DNA from: Solanum dulcamara
Taxonomy: Eukaryota > Streptophyta > Magnoliopsida > Solanales > Solanaceae
DNA length: 64,000 nucleotides
Assembly (NCBI RefSeq): GCF_947179165.1
Contig: NC_077241.1
Coordinates: forward strand, 78,827,648-78,891,647
Reading direction: 5' to 3'
In this document: one piece after another, positions 9,887 through 20,498 of the stretch
Layout of the letters: every line of letters starts with the position of its first letter
How positions within the stretch are numbered: the stretch's first letter is position 1
Notes under the pieces: generated by a model
What the model saw: the letters and a program-made list of their open reading frames with translations, nothing else
The model's database searches: none
Told to the model about the DNA's origin: nothing
Position numbers and translations under genes: made by a program

Positions 9887-12800
9887 TCACCCCTCTTTCA
9901 CATGATTAAAAACAAAAGTTGCAATAGCATGAACAGCAAGCTTTTCAGCTTCCTCTTGGGTGGACTCAGTCAACTGCAAGTGCTTTTTGCCAATTTTGAA
10001 GGAGTGATCACCACCGTCTATCACATATAATTCATTAACACACTTCATTTTCTTTCTTACAGCTTCCAGCTTCTTGAGTGGACAAAGCCCATCTTTGCTA
10101 CCCTACATGAAAATAAGCCATAACATTTACACAAAATCTTGAGGATGAATAAGTTTACACTTAGCACCATCACCCTCTCCCAACTCCCAAGCAACTACAT
10201 TTATGATATTATAGTAATGGTTGAGAAAACACGACTGATTGAGCTGTGAATAATATAACAAAGTTAGCTATACCTAGCAAATTGGCAATGAGTGCACAAA
10301 AGTAGTCAAAAGAAATCATAATGAAATGTACTTATGTATGCATATATGTCGATTCAAATGTATATCTCGGCCCCACATATACAAGTATGCATACAGCCTA
10401 TCTGTAAGCAATTTAGATTTAGCTAATGTGTGTCCATTCATGTGCTTATTAATAAAAAATAATGCCCATCTTACAAATAAGCCTTCATAAGATGGATCTT
10501 TATGTCCATTTGATACGAATCCATTACAACAAAGTGCTTTTACCTGCACGAACATAACAGGTACATCAATTTGTAACAGCAACTCATCTCGTGTTGCACC
10601 ATTCGCACCCTGAAAGATTTACTACTAGACTTATAAAGAGACTTTAAGAAAATGACTGTGTATATATTCAGTAAAAGATAACTATTAAAATGGTAAAAAC
10701 AACTATAATAACAGTAAACTTCGCATGCATTTATATGCTGTAAATATTTTCACTGCAATATATATATACATGCCTAAACAGTTCCACCTTTATAACCAAA
10801 TAAGTAATGAACATCATGATCATGAGCATCCAACTCGAAAACTAATGTGATTGCCTTGGTTCTTGATTTAGTTGTTCAGGTGTACCTGCACTTAGTTTAT
10901 ATGACGAGCATTCTAATCTTAATAGTCAATTTAGATCACTCAAGATGGACAGAAACAAAGCACTTGATTTTGGAATAATACTGAATGTAGCACATCACGT
11001 AAGGAACCTGTATATAAACATCAAATGCAAATAGATTCTTGAGAGCAACCAATTGTGCATCTATGAATTGCAGCGATGTGAAGTGTGTGTAAAGTACATT
11101 CCCAAAACAATTTGTAGCCTCTACGACCAAAAAATAGATGCAAGTATTCAAAAACTTCACATTGCAATAGATATCAAGAAAGATTAGAAAATAATTTCAA
11201 GAGCTAAAAATAGATAAATTAGCAATGAAGGAAATTAAGAGATTTTCGTCATATAATAACTTGGATTTATTAAAAGGTGACCGTTATTTTTCTCCAAATA
11301 ACTTGGATTTATTAAAAGGTGACCGTTATTTTTCTCCAAATAACTTGGATTTATTAAAAGGTGACCGTTATTTTTCTCCAAATTCTAAATAGTAATGGAC
11401 TTTTTGACTTGTGGAAAAGATATTAATGAAAAATTGTAGAACAGCTCCTTAGTTCCAAATAGAGGGCATAAGAATCCAGCTTTTAAAAACTAGAAGGAAA
11501 AAAAGATATTTGAGTAGGTGTTTACGACACAAACCAACTGGTGTCCAACTGTCATCCCTGTGAGGATGCAAAAACAAGCTAAAATTTGAATCCAGCTTAC
11601 TAGCTTGTGAAAAAAAGAGATGCCAGTTTTTATAAGCTTTAAAAAATCTTTTGGTTGTAAGCTAAGAGTAAAAATTCAATCCAGCATGGGAAACATACAA
11701 AAATACATGAAGTGATGGTGGGATTATATTTTCAGAAAGTAAGAAGCATCATTTTCCGCCAGCACTGGTTACTCGAATTATGTGGAGGCAATCTTCCAAA
11801 AGGCACCATCATATGAACATCAGCAAAATAAATGTTGGAGGTAGAATCTCAATTGACTAAGCTTTAAAAAGATTAGACATAAATCTTCCAAATAAATCAT
11901 CATAACTAATCCAGCTTTGGGGGAAAAGGTAAAATTAAGAAGTAAATAAAACAAAGGTGTACATTTTACATGCATCAAAACTGAGCAATAGGAATTAGAG
12001 CTGTAATACAGATGGGTAAGAAAGACAGGAGTATTATCAGGACACTAGATAACCTTTAATGGGTAACCCAAGCAAACAATAGCTGAAGCACCGATGTCAT
12101 CAACAGCTACCATGCAGCTAACCCTACAACAAAAGAGGACATTTGTTGCATGTATTAATATGGAATTAAATGTCATTACCTTACACTTCATCAATTCTCT
12201 GGAGCACCAAGGCAATAAAATGCATTAGATCAGGCAATGCACCCATATAAGCATGGATATGTGGAATATTAAAAAATTTATATATTTAGAACCTTTCTGC
12301 ATAATATCTAAAAGAAATAATCCAAACACTGAAATCAGAACGTAGTAGAGCATCCAGCAAACACAATTTGAGCAGTAACTCATAATAAAAGATAAGATAT
12401 CTACACATAAGCTACTTGTAAAACTGCTACAGATATCAGAATGAACACATACTGAAGTACATCTGTCAAAAGAGGTCTAGAAAGTAAGGACCTGGACATC
12501 CTTTCTGACTTATATCCTGATACATAATTTGTGCTAGAAACTCAACTCAACATGAATTACCCCTTTTCTTATTCACAGAGGTTAGAATTAAGTTGTCTGG
12601 ATGACATCAACTGATTTCAAATAAAAGGGGAGAAGTTCCAGATTGGAAAAACTATGGTTATAAAATAAAATAACACTTATAGTTGGTACTTTACTGAGAG
12701 AAAGGTTCAAATATTAATGGTGATACATGGTGTTCTGAACGCATGCAATGTCTATCACCTTGAACCCATTGACTTCCCTGCCAAGATAAGCGGATGCCCA

Positions 12801-13981
12801 GGGTATTTAGCAGCTACCTCTTTGACAATATTAGAGTGAAAATCAACCAATTTTTCTGCCTTGGGGGGAGCCCTCCTCTTTCCACTAGACATGTCTGCCA
12901 TAATCCATAGAATTTCAGCAAGAAAATATGTGCTATATATTTCTCAGAAGAAAGTATTTGCTACTTATGTGTGTGGTTAAAGTGACCCATAAATCTTACA
13001 TGGGTAGTCAAAGGTCACAACTTCAGCAGCCTTCAGTGACTTGGTCAACAAATCCTTCCATCTTCACAAAGCTGGGATAAGTTAGCACAGAAGCTTTATG
13101 CTACTTATAAAGCATGTAGAAAAACTCTAATTTTGAAAAGGCCATTTACAAGTAACTAACATGCTTTCTTGAAATGTCTGGCATGCATGGAAGAAAATAC
13201 CATACAAAATCATATAACTCGGCTAATAGAGTAGTATAGTTTGGTGATATTTTTGTGTTACAAATAACAACAATGTCAATTTGTTGATTGAAGCAAATGA
13301 TATGGAGTAAAAGCCAGAAAAATTGTGAGGCAAAAGATGTCATCCCTCCATAAGTGACAAAAGTCATTTTACTCTTCCATAATATTTGTTTTCCTTTTGT
13401 AGTAATCAATTTCCGTTACACTTAACACACCTTAAATCCCAAATCAGCTCATTAGTTTTAGGAATCCACTCTATGTCTATATCCATAATTAAAAACCTTT
13501 TTTCAGCTATATATCAGTCTATCACAACCCTCCTCCTTTACCTAAACTTAGAACCTGATACGTTTAACTCAGGTAGGCAGAACTTAGCTACAGAGGTGGA
13601 TTCAGATACCTGATTACAGATTCATGTGAACCCAAACTTTGATTGTGAACTCGGTTATCATTATAATATTAATTTGACATTGTTGTAGGAACCTACAAAA
13701 TTCAAATTTTAGATTCGCCTCTACTTAGCTATGTACAAAAAGTGTATCACATATTATACAATCAAAAAGCCATATAACACTCAATTATTAAAGCATGAAA
13801 CTAAAACTGAAACTGCATATAATGGAGATGACCTGATCATCCAATCAGAGGTGGAAGGAGCACCAGCACCATGAGAAAATACCACTACTGGTGACTTTTT
13901 TTTGGAACTTCCGTTCACCTCTACTTCTTTTTCTTCTTTCTGAACTGTACGTCTTCGCTTTGAAGCTCTTTGGGTCGACAT
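9887..13981 (-). CDS. TEX30-like alpha/beta-hydrolase (KAT8/NSL3-TEX30 type)
   Basis: Six exons, all with GT-AG splice sites and consistent phase: 13833-13981, 13000-13061, 12759-12894, 12054-12123, 10544-10609, 9887-10102; 232 aa. After a basic N-terminus, SPVVVFSHGAGAP (residues 30-42) is the oxyanion-hole strand. GKSMGS (110-115) is the nucleophile elbow with Ser112. D165 (GSKDG) and H194 (GGDHSF) complete the triad. Length and motifs match the dienelactone-hydrolase-like plant TEX30 family; the substrate is not known. The start is the ATG at 13981; the in-frame extension to 14005 begins with TTG. Intron 1 holds a hAT MITE and intron 4 a 42-bp tandem repeat. The unit-1 copy is a pseudogene, so this is the only working copy in the window. 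Residue 124-125 reads DD, where the pseudogene reads DG. Confidence 0.9.
11257..11382. repeat. 42-bp tandem repeat, 3 copies
   Basis: Three essentially perfect copies of a 42-bp unit beginning TAACTTGGATTTATTAAAAG and ending TTTTTCTCCAAA lie in intron 4 of the hydrolase. Near-identity of the units suggests recent expansion, so the copy number may vary between accessions. Confidence 0.9.
13591..13723. mobile_element. hAT-like MITE (unit 2 copy)
   Basis: Duplicate of the element at 4370-4502, in intron 1 of the intact hydrolase. The flanking CTTAGCTA/ACTTAGCTA target duplication is still readable, with one terminal G changed to A. Confidence 0.7.
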
Positions 13982-14128
13982 TAGTACCGATGCCGGTGGA
14001 TACAACGCCGGAGGAATTCGATTTGAGCTACCGGAAAAGTAATGCCCAAACTGTAATTTTTGACGCCTAATTTTGCTGATATTGATTTTCGCGCCAATTT
14101 TGGGGGGAAGTCAGCAAAACGGTAGAAA

Positions 14129-14176
14129 TATGGGCTGGGCGAAAAGAAGATCAAGGAAATAGGCCCATGGGCTAGG
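14129..14176 (-). promoter_or_regulatory. Site II (TGGGCC/T) promoter block of the hydrolase
   Basis: TGGGCTGGGC near 14131 and GGCCCATGGGCT near 14161-14172 lie about 150-190 bp upstream of the hydrolase ATG. They are conserved with 5450-5500 in unit 1. The motif class is typical of TCP-bound housekeeping promoters; its role here is inferred. Confidence 0.5.
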
Positions 14177-14179
14177 ATT

Positions 14180-17155
14180 TATTTTGGGGGTCTTCACATA
14201 AAGAGCCGATAAAATTCATTATTTTTTTTTTTATTTTTTTATAAGCTGATTATACATATATTGTGCATAATTAAATTTTAAATAATTTGGTGAGTGACAA
14301 TTTAGGTTAATTCTTCTTTGTTTGCTAGAAGCTCGAAGACTTTCAAATAATTGTTTGAGGTGAAAACACATAAATCACAATTACATAATATAATTCATAA
14401 ATCACATTTTCTAAGAGTGTTTTATAGATAGTATTTTTTTTAATACTTTTGTGAATGTGTTTTATCAATGCATTTAGAATGTAATTCACAAACTGTTTTT
14501 TCCAAATGGGATTTACACATCATTCATATTTTTTCTCTTACAAACATTAAATTACTTTTTAAATTTACCGTCTAAGCTCGAAACTAATTAAGAATATACT
14601 AATTCACTATTCCAATCTGGATCCAGCCAGATCTATTGATCATATCCCCTTCCCGATACATTAATAACTATTGTTAATCATACAAGTTGCAAAATATAGG
14701 CTATATGGATTACAAATATGGTTGAGATGCATTAGGAATTAATTAAACTACTTCATTCTTTGATTAATGAAAAAATTAGTTCCACCTTCTAAGGCAGATT
14801 AACTGTATTTGGATTGGTTGACTTTTGAGTGTTGACCTACTATATATAATCAAGGGATTCTCCCAAGGTCAATTGTATTTTAATTCCCAATTCCCAAACA
14901 AATAATTAGTCATTTTCAGTCCATTGTTTTTTGGCTTTTTGAGACTTGATTAAGACTAATTAAATTATGTTGGCATTACGTCTTGTTGATAATGCAAAGA
15001 ATAAAAAAAATAAATTGTCAAACCTATTTAACATGTTGCAAGTTGTAACAATATTTATTTATTCTTTGTAAATAAATAAGAAAGAACAAAAGTCCCTCGT
15101 TGCTCTTTTTTCCTCTTTATATTGAATTGTTCTTTATTGAACTTGAAAAATGCTAGTAAAAAAGAGTGGCTTCGCACATTGACTTGAAGTCTAAAAATGA
15201 TCATTTGCGAGTTTTTTTCTATAGCAAATTAAAAATCCTTTTGCGCAAATTAAAAGTCAAAAAAATTTCTTGGTAATAATTATTTCAGTTCAATATCAAT
15301 ATAATATTATTTTTTCTAACAAATACGTCAAAATAGATTTGATCTTGTTAAAATAGAAAGTGCGTACACACGCATCACATACATGTCCACAAATTTCATG
15401 GCCAAGGGGTCGGCATTATTGTGATCATTTTATCTAAAAACATAATGGTTAGATATGATACATTTTTATTTATTTACTTAATAATATCTTTAAAACATTC
15501 AAAAGGAAGAAACAAGTAACGTGTTTTTTTTCCCTGAATTTTCTCTCTATTTTGCTCCCTTATTAACACGAACCCACAATCTTAAAGTTAACAATAAAGA
15601 ATATTTACCATTCGAACAACCTGTTGGGTTTAATTGATAGGTTAAATGGGAAATAGAGGGAAAAGAAGTGGGGGCGGGGGGAAAAATGATTTGTTCTCTC
15701 TTGCTTTATGAAATAAGCATTTGTCCCACATAGGTGGTGGAAAGAAAAAGTCTCCTACTTAAAAGTAGAAGTACTCATTCATGTTGCTAAAGGGTCAAGA
15801 AGTGGTCTCCCCTCGCGCCGTCGTCGTTGTTGTTCGCTCGGCAACGGCAATTAATATGATTGATAATTTTTTTGGACCAAATTTCCTTTAATTTTGGTGA
15901 GTAAATCATTCTATCCTGGGAGGAAAGATTTCAAAACCTTAGGTACACTGAAGGGAATAATTTTCTTAAGGACACACTGTGCATTCAGTGGGCTCGATTT
16001 CTTTTTCTTACATAATTTTTCAGACACTGTTCGTACTTTCAGTTTCTGTTCAGGTTCTGTCTTTTATTTCAAAATTATTATTATTGTTTCATCATTTGTT
16101 TTCAATACAGTTTACTAACACAACCTTCGTAACAAGTAACATGTGAAAGGTAAAAAGGACGAGGAGGAACACCACAAATACAATAATGTCATGAAGGTTA
16201 GCAAGTTGCACGTTAACGTTTGTCAAAAAATGGAAATATTGCAGGTAAAAATGTTGTCCTTCAATATAACCTTAACTAGATAAAAAAAATTAAAAAAAGT
16301 GCTCACAAGAATTCCATGGTGTCCCTATTGCTACTGTTACACACAACTTATTACACTCTCTGACTTGCCAATATCCATGTTTGTTCACCACATTTGTATG
16401 TTGTGGACTACAGCTCAAAGTGTTGTGTATGTGACTGTTTATCTATCCACCAGGACCACAAAGTTTTGTTTTTTTTCAAGAAAGAAATCATTGTAGCTAG
16501 CTCTCATAAAAAAACATTGGTTTTATTTTTAAAAATCTTCATATTAAGGTTTCGAGTAGGATGGTGGTTGGTCGTCTTCCTTATCTCTTTCGGTTCGTGG
16601 CAAGAATAATTCGTCTAGCATCAACATAAATTGATCAGAGATAATTAGAATCCTAGTCGTTATTTTTTCTCTTATAATAATCATCCAAATAAAAAAAATC
16701 CTATCACGACTCACGAGATGGATTAGGAAAGAGAGCATTGATCATAGCTAATTCCATGTATGTCACTAGAAACTTTTAGTTTTTTAATCAGAGTAGAGGG
16801 TGTGAGAGAGTAGAGTAAAAATATAATCGCGACTTATCAATGAAATTTGATTATCTCAAAAGCATCTCTAAATTACAATTAATATTATATTCATGAGTAC
16901 TAATTCGTATTAATCAACGAAAACTCATCATCATCATTAGAGTATATGAGTAACATTAATAAAGAATTTACTTACATTATTAGCTCATAATATGAAGCAC
17001 TAATAAAACATATCACCCCAACCTCATCCCACCCCACCCCAAACATCACCACCACATCTATTGTCTTTTCTCTTCTCATTTTTTTTGTTGGGGGTGGGGA
17101 AATTTTTAAATCTATATATTAAATTGCTCAATAATAATAATAACCATCCAAGCCA
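14180..17155. other. Intergenic stretch
   Basis: To about 15450 this is the distal flank of unit 2. Between 15720 and 16130 there is a block (TGTCCCACATAGG, then a short palindrome around TCCTACTTAAAAGTAG, then a GC-richer 'cctcgcgccgtcgtcg' stretch) that resembles plant LTR sequence, but no second LTR or internal region is seen. The short ORFs here (15894-16118, 16299-16496) show no recognizable domains. Confidence 0.4.
15545..15632 (-). mobile_element. Degenerate SolS-type SINE fragment
   Basis: Read on the minus strand, 'gttcgaatggtaaatattc' resembles the A-box region and 'gattgtgggttcgtgtt' the B-box region of the SINE seen at 34448-34575. Diverged, no clear TSD. Confidence 0.4.
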
Positions 17156-17844
17156 TTATGCAAGCTCTTGATTTTTCTCCACAACCCTCACTTCTTTTGC
17201 AGATCTAAGCACATTGGCCTGTAATCATAAAATAATATGTGTCATTTATTAATTAACACTTTGAGGAAATTAAATTAAGAGATTAATTAATTAATTAATT
17301 AACCTGATCCTCAGTGATTTCAACAGCAAATCCATCAACAATAACCAAAGACAATCTCTTTATATAGCTGCCTGGCTCAAAGGTATTTGCTAACAACTCA
17401 TCATGTTTCTTGCTTATGTACACATCCAGTTCATAGCTTTCCTTCTTTTTTCTATCATTATACAAAATGTAAAAACCAAGAACTAATACAAACTAACTTT
17501 TAACTTAGAGACGGATTCAAAATTTATACCGAACAGATTGAAGGTTCGAAGTTCTTTGAAATTGTGAGGTAAAAACTTACTATCTATAAGGAGTTCAATA
17601 TCGATTATCTATACATAAATAAAAATATACTCTTGTGATTTTCAAGCAAAAGGGGTTCGATTGAAATGACTTTCAACACTTTAGGTCTGCTTCTAACTTC
17701 ACTTGGGAAATTACGTACTGAATATGTTATTGTATTTTTTTCAAAAAAAAATTAAAAAAATACTGACCTTTTGGATCGAAGACGCTCGTATTCAGGATCG
17801 TAGTTCATAAAAACAAAGTAAAGTTCACTCTCTCCATTTGCCAT
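17156..17844 (-). CDS. Stand-alone subtilisin-propeptide-like (inhibitor I9) protein
   Basis: Three exons (17768-17844, 17304-17451, 17156-17218) give 95 aa with matching phases. The sequence resembles the I9 prodomain of plant subtilases: an N-terminal strand (LYFVFMNYD), a central KKHDELLANTF helix region, then DGFAVEITEDQANVLRSA and a closing strand KEVRVVEKN. There is no signal peptide and no protease domain, so it belongs with the small single-domain I9 proteins, some of which inhibit or chaperone subtilases (known for fungal and plant examples); activity here is inferred. A TATA box (TATAAATAG, 17918-17926) lies about 75 bp upstream of the ATG. Intron 1 contains MITE-like sequence (about 17507-17696). 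Each exon is too short to stand out as an ORF. Confidence 0.8.
17507..17696. mobile_element. Possible degenerate hAT-like MITE in intron 1 of the I9 gene
   Basis: Begins 'agagacggattcaaaattt' and ends 'ggtctgcttct', weakly inverted as in the other 'GGCGGATTC...CGCCTCT' MITEs of this window. Target duplication is unclear. Confidence 0.3.
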
Positions 17845-17917
17845 TTTCTCCTTTTTCGTTTTTCTTCTTATTTTTTTTCAAATGTGAACTTAGAAATAAT
17901 CAAGCCCAACAGAGGTG

Positions 17918-17926
17918 CTATTTATA
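17918..17926 (-). promoter_or_regulatory. TATA box of the I9 gene
   Basis: On the minus strand the sequence reads TATAAATAG, a consensus plant TATA box, about 75 bp upstream of the ATG at 17844. A (TA)n microsatellite follows at 17940-17966. Confidence 0.6.
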
Positions 17927-17936
17927 CATACAAAGT

Positions 17937-17970
<34 letters not shown>

Positions 17971-18102
17971 CACAAATAATAAAAGGTGTTTGGGGGATTG
18001 GGTTGGGGGGGGGGAGCGGATTATTGCTCAGATATTAATCTTGGTATACTATATATCTTCATTTATCAATTTACGTTTTATACATAGAGTCTTATTGACC
18101 AA

Positions 18103-18146
18103 TCCTGCGCATAGCGGGAGTTTTATTGTACCAGACTGCCCTTTTA
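18103..18146 (+). mobile_element. SINE 3' tail fragment
   Basis: 'tgcgcatagcgggag' followed by 'taccagactgccctttt' matches the tail of the SINE at 26479-26664; the 5' part is missing. Confidence 0.6.
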
Positions 18147-20498
18147 TATATAGTCCTATTGACATTAATTATTTCACCAATATAAGTCACTTTTGTTTAA
18201 ATGTAATAGTATAGGGTCGGCATAACATTTCACACGACTTTATCAATTTAACTTGATCAGATAATCATTATTAGTCGTCTATAGAGATCTAGAATTCGAT
18301 ATTTGATTGTATATGTTTGTTGGTAAAGACTTTGTATAAATGTATGATTCTTAAAAATAACTTATAAAAATACTCTCTCTTTACTAACCATCATGTAATT
18401 AAGTGCTAAAGATAATGCTAAAATAATGTGAATTTGCATGATCGTGCTTAAGGAAACTTCTTGATTCCTTGGGTTCTGCTAAAAGAATCTTAAACTACTA
18501 CTAACCACACGCTTTGGAAGATTAAGTCAACACTATAACAAAATATATTTAAAAAATGTAAAGTAAACTACTAGGATTAGTCAAAATGTACGTTACATTA
18601 ATTAATTAACAAATTAAATCATAGAGTAGCTTGTTGTTAGTAATATAAAATCCTAATTAATAAGCCTAATCACCTATATTTTTTATTTATTAAAAGGCAA
18701 TTAAGAAGCTGTATAATGTGTAACAATTGGTCCAAGTGTCTTCAATTTCGTGGCTAAATGAGATCGATTAAATCATATATTAATTGCTGCATGCACTCGA
18801 GCTTGAAAATGAACTCTATACAACTTTGTAAGTAGAGTACTTCAATGATCTAAGTTCAATTAATTCTTGATGAATAATTAATAAATTTTGTGTTTACGCT
18901 AGCTATATCATAGTACTAACTTATTATATGCGATTAAGATAAAAATACATAGCATTAATTAACTAGTACAATATAATAATATAAGAATGTGTTCGAATTG
19001 ATGTAAACATAGAGTTAATACAATCTCAAATACAACAAAAATAGTCTATCGCAAGCTATAAGATTTAAAATAAATTTCAATTTATGTAAAATAGTATCTA
19101 GTTATCAAGAAAATTTAACATATAAACTCTTCTGCAGCGTAATATTTTGGCGAATGAATACCAATTGTTTCCACTAGGACACGAGAGTACATAGTTCTGT
19201 CCCTGTTCATTATGCTTACTCACATTCATTATTTATATCGAATTGATCAATTTAACATTAGTAGATAAAAAAAGAAGTCATGAAAATACATCTCACTTTT
19301 TCATTAAGCGAGAAATATGTATAAACATCATAAAATCTAATTTAAGGATTCATGATGCAGCTGTTCGGAGCTTACGACTTGCCAGTATTTAGTAAAATGG
19401 CCCGCCTCAAATTCTTGTTTTTATAAATATCGAGTATGAATAAATTTTTACCAAGTATTTTGAGGAAGGATAGTCATAAAAGCACACGTGTAAGATCTGA
19501 CATGTATCAGTACTCATCAAGTGGTTCTCTTGAATCTACACTGCTTTTGTGATAGAAAAATTAGGAAGAATCAAAGAACAAAAAAAAAGACTTTGATTGT
19601 CTATAAGATGCCCTCTGTTGTGTGTAAGAACCACACGTGAGGCTACTCTATATTTCTGTCCCTTCTAAGATCCCTTTATTATGGGGCAAAAATTGCTCCT
19701 CTTTACCACAATTTCTCAATCAGATTTAACTACGATCAGATATCGAAAATAACTTATCTGCCTTGTAAAAATATGAATAAGATCTATGTATATTTTATTA
19801 TTGTTATTGTATTTAGGTAGAAAACACAGGAAAAAAAACATAGGCAATGATCATTAGTTATGAACTAGTATTGATCAATTTTAATTTGTCTTCATTTCAA
19901 TTAGAAGTTTATGTTATTAGATACTTAGTTACATTTTAATCAATGTGGTTTTGTATCAACACTTGTTACACTTTAAAAGTTTGAGTTTTAGATCGTATTA
20001 CATTACATTTTGATCAATGTAGTTTTGCCTCAATACTAGGTACACTAGAATAGAGAGAAAAAGTCACAATTATAAGCCTAGATTCCAATTGTTTTTTTAG
20101 TAATAAGATGTTCAAGTAAAAACCACACATCAAGATTCAAATTTGAATTGATTCTTTGTTTTTTAGTGAGAGACCGTTATGTTCACACCTTAAGTCCAGT
20201 AATATAATTCAAAAGAGAACAAGATATCTCAACAAATACAAGGATCAAAAGTTAATAGTAAAAATATTATTTAAATAACCCATGACAAGAATTTCTTGAG
20301 GTTGGCTGGATATATAGACTGACAATTGATAGAAAATGTTGAGCAAATGTTACGAGCTTTTTTTCATGATGTATGTTTCAAAGCATACCTTATCCCAACA
20401 TGCTTGGGAATAAGACATTGTTATATGCTTCAAAGCATACACGGCGGAAACATTCTCTTAACATCAGAACACCTATATACATGTATATATCTTTTACA

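Larger units (their letters stand above)
7612..15450. repeat. Tandem segmental duplication, unit 2
   Basis: This is the right copy of the duplication described at 1277-7600. It contains the second NKT-repeat gene, a truncated SINE, the complete hydrolase and the distal flank. It is longer than unit 1 mainly because it keeps about 2.5 kb (9010-11523) that unit 1 has lost. Confidence 0.9.
17850..20498. other. Intergenic stretch
   Basis: AT-rich with no supported gene. It holds the (TA)n tract at 17940-17966, a G-run at 18001-18017, a SINE tail fragment at 18103-18146, and an imperfect ~50-bp direct repeat ('ttacattttaatcaatgtgg' type) near 19930 and 20004. A 'caaagcatac' repeat sits near 20372 and 20434, just 3' of the pseudokinase gene. 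Confidence 0.5.

Noticed and set aside
17838..18214. ORFs crossing the (TA)n tract
   Set aside because: Low-complexity translation of a microsatellite, overlapping the I9 gene promoter and a SINE fragment.
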